7,442 nt of DNA from Desulfobulbaceae bacterium (GTDB lineage: Bacteria; Desulfobacterota; Desulfobulbia; Desulfobulbales; Desulfocapsaceae): the NCBI GenBank assembly GCA_024643445.1, contig JAHEMX010000176.1, positions 1 through 7,442 of the forward strand. The letters run 5' to 3'. The position numbers and the translations under genes were made by a program. Below, one piece after another: positions 1 to 6,535 of this stretch (its first letter is position 1; the number at the start of each line of letters is the position of its first letter). The notes under the pieces are model-generated. The model did not search any database. It was given only the letters and a program-made list of their open reading frames with translations, and was not told the DNA's origin.

Positions 1-2
1 CG

Positions 3-881
3 CTGGGCATCAACCTCATGTCCGATCTTATTCAAAAGGCGGCGGCTGTGTTGGGAGAGCAGTTTGATATCGAAATTATAGAAAAACACCACAACCTGAA
101 AAAAGACGCCCCGTCGGGTACGGCCTATGAGCTTGCCGATTCTATCAACCAGGTGTTTTTAAATGCCAAACATTACGTCTTCGGCCGCCACACCAGAACA
201 GACAAGCGCAATATAGAAGATATCGGCATCCATGCCGTACGTGGCGGAACCATTGTTGGCGAACACCAGGTTCTGTTTGCCGGAACAGACGAGATATTAG
301 AACTCAAGCACGCCGCCTTCTCGAAGCAGGTCTTTGCCGCCGGCGCTCTGCGGGCGGTACGCTTTATCGCTGAAAAGTCACCGGGCTATTACTCCATGAA
401 AGAGATGATCACTGAACAGAGTGCGGTGACAAACATCTACGCGAGCGACGAGGAAGCCCTGGTGTCCATGAGCGATATTCCATACGATCCGCTCAAGATC
501 ACCAGGATATTCAAACGTATCGGCGAGAAAAAGATCAACCTGGATATGATCTCTCAGACGACACCGGTCGAGGGAAAGGTCAATATATCTTTCACGCTGC
601 CGCGCAAGGATATAGAGCAGGCGAGGGTACTGCTTGAAGATTTTCAAAATTTGCTGCCGCAGCTGCGGCTGGATGTTTTTTCCGACATAACCAAGATATC
701 GGTGACCGGCCCGGGCATGGAGGTTCAATCAGGCGTTGCGGCCCAGGTGTTTGAAGTAATGACGAGCCGGGGTATAGACCTGAAGGCAGTCACTACATCG
801 GAAACAAAGATTTCTTATGTTATTTCCCAGGAAAATCGAGAACGGGCGGTAGAGGCTATAAAAATCACCTTTGGTATTTGA
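3..881 (+). CDS. dapB: 4-hydroxy-tetrahydrodipicolinate reductase (DapB) C-terminal half fused to two aspartokinase-type ACT domains; 5' end cut by window
   Basis: DapB reduces the DapA product in diaminopimelate/lysine synthesis with NAD(P)H, in the cytoplasm. The gene enters from the left edge: the frame is open from base 3 and reads LGIN before the Met at 18, matching the conserved SLGxNLM segment of DapB, so 18 is not a start. Numbering from that Met, the HHNLKKDAPSGTA motif (24-36) carries the catalytic His (H24) and Lys (K28) and the substrate-binding SGT. RHTRTDKR, IGIHAVRGG and GEHQVLFAG follow, and the DapB domain ends near SPGYYSMKEMI (121-131), where DapB proteins normally stop. 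The frame then continues for about 155 residues that resemble the aspartokinase regulatory tail: ACT 1 at about 137-210 (INLDMISQT, VNISFTLPR) and ACT 2 at about 226-287 (KISVTGPGMEVQSGVAAQVF, TTSETKIS). No kinase domain lies between them and there is no frame break. The N-terminal nucleotide-binding domain is outside the window. Identity of both parts is strong; regulation by lysine or threonine is inference. Confidence 0.9.
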   Translation: MGINLMSDLIQKAAAVLGEQFDIEIIEKHHNLKKDAPSGTAYELADSINQVFLNAKHYVFGRHTRTDKRNIEDIGIHAVRGGTIVGEHQVLFAGTDEILELKHAAFSKQVFAAGALRAVRFIAEKSPGYYSMKEMITEQSAVTNIYASDEEALVSMSDIPYDPLKITRIFKRIGEKKINLDMISQTTPVEGKVNISFTLPRKDIEQARVLLEDFQNLLPQLRLDVFSDITKISVTGPGMEVQSGVAAQVFEVMTSRGIDLKAVTTSETKISYVISQENRERAVEAIKITFGI

Positions 882-1087
882 ACAGAGAGAACCTGCCCGC
901 CAAGATGCAAGGATACTCTGCCGTGAATTATCGCTCGAATCTGTTTCAAAACAAGGCGGAAGTCTGTTCACAAGAAAGATTCCGTGGCTTTCTGCGGCTA
1001 AAGAACTTCTTCTGCTCCACGTTCACGCACCGGCACGGTTTCATCGTAATCCTGAAAAAACATCAGCGTAAAAAAACCAAAAAAAAC
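882..1087. other. Intergenic stretch without a recognisable gene; A-tracts at its right end
   Basis: Short open frames of 66-79 codons occur here (871-1071 and 878-1117), but they overlap the end of the DapB-ACT gene, lack a good SD and have no recognisable protein character. I see no clear rho-independent terminator after the DapB-ACT gene: the only stem noted (AGAAAG pairing with CTTTCT near 974-995) is weak and has no T-run. The right end carries A-tracts at 1055-1060, 1070-1076 and 1079-1086. They lie just upstream of a -35 box, as an UP element or bent DNA would. Confidence 0.5.
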
Positions 1088-1115
1088 TTGACAAAGATAA
1101 TCTGTACGATATTTT
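1088..1115 (+). promoter_or_regulatory. Predicted sigma-70 type promoter of the TRAP/dehydrogenase operon
   Basis: A perfect TTGACA -35 box lies at 1088-1093. A 16-base spacer leads to TATTTT (1110-1115), which matches four of six -10 consensus bases. Oligo-A tracts directly upstream could act as an UP element. The predicted start of transcription falls near 1122, the first base of a double palindrome. An overlapping alternative is TTGAAA at 1114-1119 with TTATAA at 1137-1142 (17-base spacer), which would place the -10 inside the palindrome. Either choice puts the palindrome where a bound protein would block RNA polymerase. This is the only good promoter I see ahead of the operon. Confidence 0.65.
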
Positions 1116-1121
1116 GAAATT

Positions 1122-1145
1122 ATCTTATAAGATATCTTATAAGAT
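1122..1145. promoter_or_regulatory. Tandem perfect palindrome, likely repressor operator
   Basis: ATCTTATAAGAT, itself a perfect 12-bp palindrome, occurs twice back to back at 1122-1133 and 1134-1145, so the whole 24 bp is also a perfect palindrome. It covers the predicted transcription start of the downstream operon. Two adjacent symmetrical sites suggest two dimers of a helix-turn-helix regulator binding cooperatively. I do not recognise the motif as the site of a particular family and no regulator gene is inside the window. An RNA hairpin role is less likely because the stem would be A/U-rich and no T-run follows. Confidence 0.65.
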
Positions 1146-1188
1146 TCTCTCTGGAGCAAAACCGCTACAGCAGCACGGCCCAGGCCCG

Positions 1189-1209
1189 ATCCCTACCAGA
1201 TAAAGGGAT
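1189..1209 (+). other. Small hairpin in the 5' leader of the TAXI gene
   Basis: ATCCCT (1189-1194) pairs perfectly with AGGGAT (1204-1209) across a 9-base loop, and a G-T pair extends the stem to seven. It lies about 30 bases upstream of the SD at 1239. No T-run follows, so it is not a terminator. It could stabilise the 5' end of the mRNA, or it may be chance. Confidence 0.3.
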
Positions 1210-1249
1210 TGAAATTCAGTTAACTCATGTTCATGTACAGGAGGGGAAA

Positions 1250-2275
1250 ATGAAGAAAGTTACATCACTCGCGACTCTGACCCTGGCGCTGACCGCACTG
1301 CTGTTCTGCGGGCTGCCCATGACCACCTCAGCAGAAGAGTTACAACCAACGACAATGACCTGGGTTGCCGGTGGAGTCGGTGGGGGCTGGTATGCCCAAG
1401 CCGGCGGCCTTGCACGCCTGATTACAGAAAAAGAACCAAAAATCATACTGAAGGTTGTTCCCGGTGGCGGTGTCGTCAACCCGGTACGCATATCCCAGGG
1501 CAAAGACGGCCTTGCCTGGGGCGTTACCTTTGTGGACAAAATGGCACTGGAAGGTATGGAGCCTGTCTACAAAACCCCCAATCCCAACGTTCGGGCGCTG
1601 GGAGGCATTTTCGGCATTTCCTACATCCATATAATGGCAGCGGCCGACCAGAAGATCACCACCATGGCTGAGCTGGCTGACATGGTCAAGGCTGGCAAAG
1701 CGGTAAACGTTGCCATGCCGATGAAAGGGACCTCGGACCTTCCCCTGGTTAAACAGATCCTGGCCTTTTACGGCATATCCTTCGAGGCTATCGAGAAGGC
1801 GGGCGGCAAAATTCAGCAGGCCGTCTACGCAGATATGATCAGTTTATACAAGGACAGGCATGTTGACTATGTCTTTACCCATCTCGCCTTGCCGGCAGCT
1901 GCCATCACCGAGATGGCCATGAGCCGCAAAAGTACCCTGTTGGCGACCTCCCCGGAATGTATCGACACGCTCTCAAAACAGCTTGGTACCATTGATACCG
2001 CATCCGGAAAGGCCGTGATCAAAGGGGGAACCTATGAAGGCAATCCCGATGACATCCCCGCAGTGCCCACTGCTGCCGAATTGCTGGTCAGCAAGGATGT
2101 ACCTGAAATCGTCGCCTATACCATCCTTAAAATAATCGGCGACAATATCCAGGAAGTATATAAAATCAACAATAAAAACGAGACATTTGACCCGAAAACA
2201 GGGTGGTCCCTTGTGGCAGTTCCGCTGCATCCGGGTGCCATCAGGTATTACAAGGAAAAGGGGTATATGAAATAA
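1250..2275 (+). CDS. TAXI-family TRAP transporter solute-binding protein
   Basis: This is the extracytoplasmic substrate-binding subunit of a TRAP transporter, which hands its ligand to the permease encoded next. It has 341 residues, usual for the TAXI family. A Sec signal peptide fits residues 1-28: MKK, a hydrophobic core (about 7-22), and cleavage after TSA at 28. Cys20 is preceded by Phe, so it is not a convincing lipobox. Family marks are GGVGGGWYAQAGGLARLI (41-58), PGGGVVNPVRI (71-81), VAMPMKGTSD (154-163) and the C-terminal VAVPLHPGAIRYYKEKGY (322-339). The ATG is supported by AGGAGGGG at 1239-1246, the strongest SD of the operon, consistent with a need for excess binding protein. It is the first gene after the promoter/operator. 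TAXI proteins bind varied organic acids and amino acids, so the ligand cannot be read from sequence. Neighbours suggest a cyclic imino or amino acid. Confidence 0.92.
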   Translation: MKKVTSLATLTLALTALLFCGLPMTTSAEELQPTTMTWVAGGVGGGWYAQAGGLARLITEKEPKIILKVVPGGGVVNPVRISQGKDGLAWGVTFVDKMALEGMEPVYKTPNPNVRALGGIFGISYIHIMAAADQKITTMAELADMVKAGKAVNVAMPMKGTSDLPLVKQILAFYGISFEAIEKAGGKIQQAVYADMISLYKDRHVDYVFTHLALPAAAITEMAMSRKSTLLATSPECIDTLSKQLGTIDTASGKAVIKGGTYEGNPDDIPAVPTAAELLVSKDVPEIVAYTILKIIGDNIQEVYKINNKNETFDPKTGWSLVAVPLHPGAIRYYKEKGYMK

Positions 2276-2380
2276 GGATGGCGACGTAAAAACGCTCCGT
2301 CTGTTTCATTGCAGCAAATTTTTTATCATCACGATGTACCCTTGTACGCTGGAACAGTTAGTCTTGACCACGGACGCCCT

Positions 2381-2417
2381 CACCGGGGGTTGTAGCAGAA
2401 ACCTGCGGCTCCCGGTG
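2381..2417 (+). other. Intercistronic hairpin between binding protein and permease genes
   Basis: CACCGGG (2381-2387) pairs perfectly with CCCGGTG (2411-2417). Inside it, GCAG and CTGC can pair across an AAAC loop, giving a two-part stem. No T-run follows, so it is not a standard terminator. It sits in the 173-base gap after the binding-protein gene and just before the permease SD. Such elements often protect the upstream message from 3' exonucleases, giving more binding protein than permease. The rest of the gap (2276-2380) shows nothing I can name. Confidence 0.5.
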
Positions 2418-2448
2418 TAGCGTTGCTCCGAACGAAGGGGGATTACCA

Positions 2449-4356
2449 GTGCGAGAATTTACCGGACTACAAAAGTGGATGGTAGGAGGTTGGCTGGTTG
2501 TATTGTCATCATTCCAGCTCTATACAGCCATATTCGGTATCCTGCAGCCACGGCCGCAACGCGGTATTCACTTGCTGTTCCTGATGTCCGCCGCATTTAT
2601 ACTCTTTCCGGCTACAAAAAAACTGGTCGCTGACAACAGGATTCCATTCTATGACTGGCTGTTGGCCGGACTTTCCCTTCTTCCACCACTGTATCTCATC
2701 ATTAACAACGATTATCTCACCGAACGGTTGAAGTTTGTTGATCCGGTCATGCCGATAGAGATGATCCTCGGCACTATCAACATCATATTATTGCTTGAAG
2801 CAATCCGGCGCGTCGTGGTACCGGCAATGTCGATTCTCATAATCGCTTTTATTGCATTGCTGTATGCCGCGCCCTACCTACCAGGTGTTTTTTACAGTAA
2901 GGCCCCGTCATTCTCCGATGTCATTGAAATGCACTACCTGATCACCGATTCCGGTATTTACGGTGCGATTACCGGGGTTTCCGCTACCTTCGTGGCACTG
3001 TTTGTGATCTTCGGCGCGGTAATGGAAACAACCAATACGGGCCGGTTTTTTACTGATTTGGCATCGCGCCTGGCCGGAACAAGCAAAGGCGGTCCGGCCA
3101 AGATTGCTGTTATCAGCAGCGGTCTGTTCGGCTCCATCAGCGGCGTGGCCGCCGCCAATGTCTATTCCACCGGAACGTTCACCATACCGTTGATGAAGCG
3201 TCTGGGGTATCGGCCAAGTTTTGCCGGAGCCATCGAAGCTTCAGCATCAGTCGGCGGTATGATGATGCCGCCGGTTATGGGTGCGGGCGCCTTCGTGATG
3301 TCGGAGATAACCGGTGTTCCCTACGTGAAAATCATTGTAGCGGCAACGCTCGGTTCGATCCTGTATTACATCAGCCTGATATACCGGGTGCATTTCACCG
3401 CATTAAAGGATGGGCTCAGGGGGATGGATGAAAAAGATATGAAGCCGATACGAGCCATTCTGAAGGACTGCTACCTGTTGATCCCCATGGTCGCCCTGGT
3501 GATCATGCTGCTGATCGGCTATTCGCCGTTCCGGGCTGCAATAGTGGCCATCGGCATCTGCTTTCTATCCAGCTTCTTTAAACGTGAAACCTGGATGACC
3601 CCCCGAAGGTTGTGGGATACGCTCGAGCTGGGCGGCCGAAACATGATCATGATCGCCCTGGCAACAGCCGGAGCCGGCATGGTGGTCAGTATTGTAACCC
3701 ATACCGGCCTGGCGCTGGGTATCGCCACCGTCATCACCAACTGGTCGGGTGGTTTCCTGTTTCCGGCCCTGCTGCTGATAATGGTTACATCCCTGACCCT
3801 TGGCATGGGCCTTCCCTGTACGCCGGCATACATCATCGCCATCACCATCGGGGGCCCGGCGCTTCTGGCTATGAACTGCGGGGTTCTGGCCTCGCACATG
3901 TTTGTCTACTATTTCGCCATCCTGGCAGGTGTGACACCGCCGGTGTGTATCGCCGCCTATTGCGGTGCGGCTATTGCGGGATCAGGCCCGCTGGAAACCG
4001 GTTTTGAGTCCTTCAGGCTGGCCATGGTGGCATTCATTGTTCCTTATGTCTTCGTCTATAACGAAGGGCTGATGATGCAGGGAAATATCTTTGGAATCCT
4101 GACGGTTACCACGCTCCTGCTCATCTGTGTCATTCTCTCCGCCGGTGCTCTGAGCGGTTACTTATTCAAGAAAATGCGTGTTCCCGCGCGAATGCTGACC
4201 CTGACCCTGGCTCTGCTTGCCGCCTTCCTGTGCACCTTTAGAGAACTCACCCATGAGCCACTGGTGTTTTTGGCTTCCATCAGCTTTTTCATAGGCCTCT
4301 CGGTTTTACTGTTCAGGTCTAACAGGCAGATGCAGCCGCATTCCGTTACCGCATAG
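2449..4356 (+). CDS. TRAP transporter fused permease (small 4TM plus large DctM-type domain)
   Basis: This inner-membrane permease imports the ligand delivered by the TAXI protein, driven by an ion gradient (usually Na+ in this family). It has 635 residues, the usual size for fused TAXI-TRAP permeases. The N-terminal part (about 10-140) has four hydrophobic segments corresponding to the small DctQ-like subunit. The large DctM-like domain follows with its signature loops: FGSISGVAAANVYSTG (227-242), SASVGGMMMPPVMGAGAFVM (265-284), GMGLPCTPAYI (452-462) and LAGVTPPVCIAAYCGAAIAG (492-511). Further C-terminal membrane segments lie at about 549-573, 582-597 and 605-622. The start is GTG with AAGGGGGA at 2435-2442, seven bases upstream. 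The next in-frame Met (residue 11) lies inside the first hydrophobic stretch, so GTG is preferred. Family assignment is very secure; substrate is unknown. Confidence 0.95.
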   Translation: MREFTGLQKWMVGGWLVVLSSFQLYTAIFGILQPRPQRGIHLLFLMSAAFILFPATKKLVADNRIPFYDWLLAGLSLLPPLYLIINNDYLTERLKFVDPVMPIEMILGTINIILLLEAIRRVVVPAMSILIIAFIALLYAAPYLPGVFYSKAPSFSDVIEMHYLITDSGIYGAITGVSATFVALFVIFGAVMETTNTGRFFTDLASRLAGTSKGGPAKIAVISSGLFGSISGVAAANVYSTGTFTIPLMKRLGYRPSFAGAIEASASVGGMMMPPVMGAGAFVMSEITGVPYVKIIVAATLGSILYYISLIYRVHFTALKDGLRGMDEKDMKPIRAILKDCYLLIPMVALVIMLLIGYSPFRAAIVAIGICFLSSFFKRETWMTPRRLWDTLELGGRNMIMIALATAGAGMVVSIVTHTGLALGIATVITNWSGGFLFPALLLIMVTSLTLGMGLPCTPAYIIAITIGGPALLAMNCGVLASHMFVYYFAILAGVTPPVCIAAYCGAAIAGSGPLETGFESFRLAMVAFIVPYVFVYNEGLMMQGNIFGILTVTTLLLICVILSAGALSGYLFKKMRVPARMLTLTLALLAAFLCTFRELTHEPLVFLASISFFIGLSVLLFRSNRQMQPHSVTA

Positions 4357-4403
4357 ACGAATCGGGAAAGGCAGGTTTCACCTGAGCGACTGGCTGACTG
4401 CCC

Positions 4404-4409
4404 GGAGAG
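4404..4409 (+). promoter_or_regulatory. SD that favours a TTG start for the DapA-like gene
   Basis: GGAGAG lies 10 bases before TTG 4420. The competing ATG at 4453, which fits the usual DapA N-terminus, has no purine-rich SD in front of it. The surrounding CCGGAGAGAACC is almost the same as the SD context of the next gene, where TTG is the only possible start. Confidence 0.5.
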
Positions 4410-4419
4410 AACCATTCTT

Positions 4420-5325
4420 TTGTATGAAGACTATACTAACGTGGTGAACCTTATGTTATCAGGAGTATTGACGGCAATTGTCACACCTTTTCTCAACGGT
4501 CGGTTGGATGAAAAAAGTCTGACGGAACTCATTTCATTTCAGCTGGAAAAAGGGGTTCACGGCATCGTCCCCTGCGGCACCACCGGTGAATCACCCACCT
4601 TGAGCTTTGAGGAGTACAAGCGGGTAGTGGAGATTACCGTAGAAGCGGTAAACAAAAAAGTTCCGGTGGTCGCCGGTGCAGGTGCAAACAGCACTGCCAG
4701 GGCCGTTGAATTGACGCAGGCGGCAAAATCCCTCGGTGTCGATGCCACCTTGCAGGTGGCACCGTACTATAACAAGCCGACGCAGGAAGGTCTTTTTCAA
4801 CATTTCAAGGCGGTGACGGAAGTTGGCCTGCCCGTTGTTTTGTATAACGTCCCCGGTCGCACCGGAATCGACATTCACCCCACGACCGTGGCAAGACTCG
4901 CGGAAATTCCTGAAATCATAGCGATTAAAGAAGCCAGTGGCAGCATAGGCCGGATGGCCGAGATCCGGAAACTATGCGGCGAGCAACTGACACTCCTGAC
5001 GGGTGATGATGCCCAGACCCTGCCGGCATTGTGCATGGGCGGAAAAGGCGTGATCAGCGTTCTCAGCAACCTGCTGCCGCAGGAGATGGTGACGTTGTAC
5101 GAGCACTGGCAGGATGGCAATAGTACGGGCGCGATCGACAGCAACGAGCACCTGTTTCCCGTCATGCAGGCAATGTTCATAGAATCCAACCCGGTTCCGG
5201 TAAAAACGGCACTGGCGATGAAGGGCCTGATTGCAAGTTCAGAAGTGAGACTGCCGCTTTGCAGCATGTCTGTTGAAAATGAAAAGGAACTGGCCAGGGC
5301 AATGCAACAAGCGGGGATACTTTGA
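4420..5325 (+). CDS. DapA/DHDPS-family class I aldolase (dihydrodipicolinate synthase or imino-acid lyase/deaminase)
   Basis: This is a (beta/alpha)8-barrel lyase that forms a Schiff base on lysine. In 301-residue numbering the DHDPS catalytic residues are all present: T54/T55 in CGTTGES, Y117 in APYYNKPTQEGL, Y142 and the carboxylate-binding R147 in YNVPGRTG, and the Schiff-base K170 in AIKEASG. Three of the allosteric lysine-site positions of the E. coli enzyme differ strikingly (H53 to F63, H56 to Y66, E84 to R94), so lysine feedback is unlikely. From TTG 4420 the protein is 11 residues longer than usual; ATG 4453 gives 290 residues and the standard N-terminus (MLSGVLTAIVTPF) but has no SD. 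Position between a TRAP importer and dehydrogenase subunits suggests catabolism. The family includes the pyrroline-4-hydroxy-2-carboxylate deaminase of hydroxyproline breakdown, which sits in similar clusters. True DHDPS activity remains possible. Family certain, reaction uncertain. Confidence 0.9.
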   Translation: MYEDYTNVVNLMLSGVLTAIVTPFLNGRLDEKSLTELISFQLEKGVHGIVPCGTTGESPTLSFEEYKRVVEITVEAVNKKVPVVAGAGANSTARAVELTQAAKSLGVDATLQVAPYYNKPTQEGLFQHFKAVTEVGLPVVLYNVPGRTGIDIHPTTVARLAEIPEIIAIKEASGSIGRMAEIRKLCGEQLTLLTGDDAQTLPALCMGGKGVISVLSNLLPQEMVTLYEHWQDGNSTGAIDSNEHLFPVMQAMFIESNPVPVKTALAMKGLIASSEVRLPLCSMSVENEKELARAMQQAGIL

Positions 5326-5356
5326 AGCATTTTTCAGGTACTAAAACCAACTCACC

Positions 5357-5361
5357 GGGAG
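5357..5361 (+). promoter_or_regulatory. SD for an obligatory TTG start
   Basis: GGGAG lies 10 bases before TTG 5372. An in-frame stop at 5342 and the absence of any other start codon before the FAD motif leave TTG as the only start that includes the whole Rossmann fold. It therefore shows that this operon can use SD-TTG starts with 10-base spacing. Confidence 0.6.
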
Positions 5362-5371
5362 AACCCAGCAA

Positions 5372-6535
5372 TTGGCTTTAAAAAACGCAGAGGTCGTCAT
5401 AGCAGGCGGTGGCGTTATCGGTTCTGCCATTGCTTATTTTTTATCTCTCAAAGGAGTTAAGGCCGTTCTCCTGGAAAAAGAAGGGATCGGTGCGGGAAGT
5501 TCCGGAGCGTGTGACGGAGCCGTACTCATGCAGAGCAAGAAACCGGGTATTCATCTGAAAATGGCGATGCAAAGCCGCACCCTCCTGGAGGGTCTGCAGG
5601 AAGAATTGCCGGTACCTTTCGAATTTGAAAAAAACGGCGGCCTGATTGTCATTGAAACAGAAGAAGAACGTGTGCTGATGGAACGACACGTCATGGCTCA
5701 GCGTGAAGCCGGCCTGGATTCCGAACTGCTGGACGAGAAGCAGCTTCGAACCGTATCGCCCCACCTGTCGCCTCACCTGCTGGGGGCGACCTATTCGTCT
5801 TCCGAAGGCAAGATCAACCCGCTGGCCCTGACGCTCGGTTTTACCAGGGGCGCGATGCAGTCCGGTGCACGCATTGTAACCGGCACAAGCGTCGTTGGTA
5901 TAACGACCGACGGGGAACAGGTAACCGCAGTTCAGACCGATAGCGGGCAAATTGAAACGCACACCTTCGTCAATGCGACCGGTTCCTATGCCACGCAGAT
6001 CGGGAAAATGGTGGATATCGATATTCCGATCAGGCCTAAACGGGGGCAGCTGCTGGTCACCGAAGCACGTCCAGGACTGTTGAAACCCTGTTTACTGACC
6101 GCCAGTTATATTGCCGCAAAATATAATTCAGCAGCGAAAAAAAAGACAACCAGCGGCGGTTTGTCCATGGACCAGACCCATAACGGCAATCTGCTGCTGG
6201 GGTCGACCCGCGAACTGGTCGGCTACGATAAGCGAAACACAGCAGACGCCTTGAAGCAGATTGCATCGCGGGCGGTACGTATCCTGCCTGGCCTGAAGGA
6301 CATGATGCTGATTCGCGCCTTTGCGGGACTGAGGCCCTACACGCCTGATGGCCTGCCAATTCTCGGGAAGGTTGACAACCTGAAAGGCTTCATCATGGCA
6401 GCCGGACATGAAGGTGACGGGATCGCCCTGTCCGCCATAACGGGGAAACTCATCAGTGAATTGATCGTACATGGAGAAACAGCGGTTTCCCTTGAGAATT
6501 TCAACTTAAATCGCTTTGCCGCCGAGCAGATATGA
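5372..6535 (+). CDS. DadA/DAO-family FAD-dependent oxidoreductase, likely catalytic subunit of a heteromeric D-hydroxyproline-type dehydrogenase
   Basis: This is a flavoenzyme of the D-amino-acid/sarcosine/glycine oxidase fold, 387 residues, usual for the family. The N-terminal FAD-binding strand VVIAGGGVIGSA (8-19) has the GxGxxG core, and E35 at the end of the second strand should bind the ribose. GAGSSGACDGAVL (40-52), EGKINPLALT (145-154) and VNATGSYA (200-207) follow. The C-terminus has RPYTPDGLPILG (321-332) and AGHEGDGIALS (344-354), typical of members that work in complexes with a small ferredoxin and an HcnB-like flavoprotein. There is no signal peptide, so it is cytoplasmic or membrane-associated. 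TTG is the only start that keeps the FAD motif. The gene follows the DapA-like gene after 46 bases, and its last 4 bases overlap the ATG of the [2Fe-2S] gene. It is expected to oxidise a C-N bond of an amino or imino acid; D-hydroxyproline is the best context-based guess, with sarcosine-like or D-amino acids as alternatives. Confidence 0.9.
   Translation: MALKNAEVVIAGGGVIGSAIAYFLSLKGVKAVLLEKEGIGAGSSGACDGAVLMQSKKPGIHLKMAMQSRTLLEGLQEELPVPFEFEKNGGLIVIETEEERVLMERHVMAQREAGLDSELLDEKQLRTVSPHLSPHLLGATYSSSEGKINPLALTLGFTRGAMQSGARIVTGTSVVGITTDGEQVTAVQTDSGQIETHTFVNATGSYATQIGKMVDIDIPIRPKRGQLLVTEARPGLLKPCLLTASYIAAKYNSAAKKKTTSGGLSMDQTHNGNLLLGSTRELVGYDKRNTADALKQIASRAVRILPGLKDMMLIRAFAGLRPYTPDGLPILGKVDNLKGFIMAAGHEGDGIALSAITGKLISELIVHGETAVSLENFNLNRFAAEQI

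Noticed and set aside
871..1117. Two small + strand open frames (871-1071 and 878-1117) in the gap after the DapB-ACT gene
   Set aside because: They overlap the DapB-ACT end, lack a convincing SD, and look like translated non-coding sequence. The second runs through the A-tracts and the -35 box.
1250..1333. Lipoprotein signal at Cys20 of the TAXI protein
   Set aside because: The residue before the Cys is Phe, not Gly/Ala/Ser, and a good type I cleavage site (TSA|EE) lies eight residues later.
2276..2325. Possible terminator after the TAXI gene: GACG/CGTC stem and a later T-run near 2310-2320
   Set aside because: The stem is only four pairs with a long loop and is separated from the T-run, so it does not form a rho-independent terminator.
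4370..4402. Short inverted repeats in the gap before the DapA-like gene (CAGGT-TTC-ACCTG at 4372-4384 and GGCAG/CTGCC at 4370-4402)
   Set aside because: The two pairings exclude each other, the stems are only five pairs, and no T-run follows. Pairs this short are expected by chance.
4424..4447. A 7-codon open frame (MKTILTW) starting with ATG four bases after the TTG of the DapA-like gene, resembling a leader peptide
   Set aside because: It lies out of frame within the putative gene start, its spacing from the SD is long (14 bases), and no attenuator-like stems or T-run follow.
5441..5962. 173-codon minus-strand open frame opposite the DadA-like gene, and similar long minus-strand frames at 3519-3899, 4875-5330 and 6337-6810
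   Set aside because: All lie inside strongly recognisable + strand genes and their translations have no family character.
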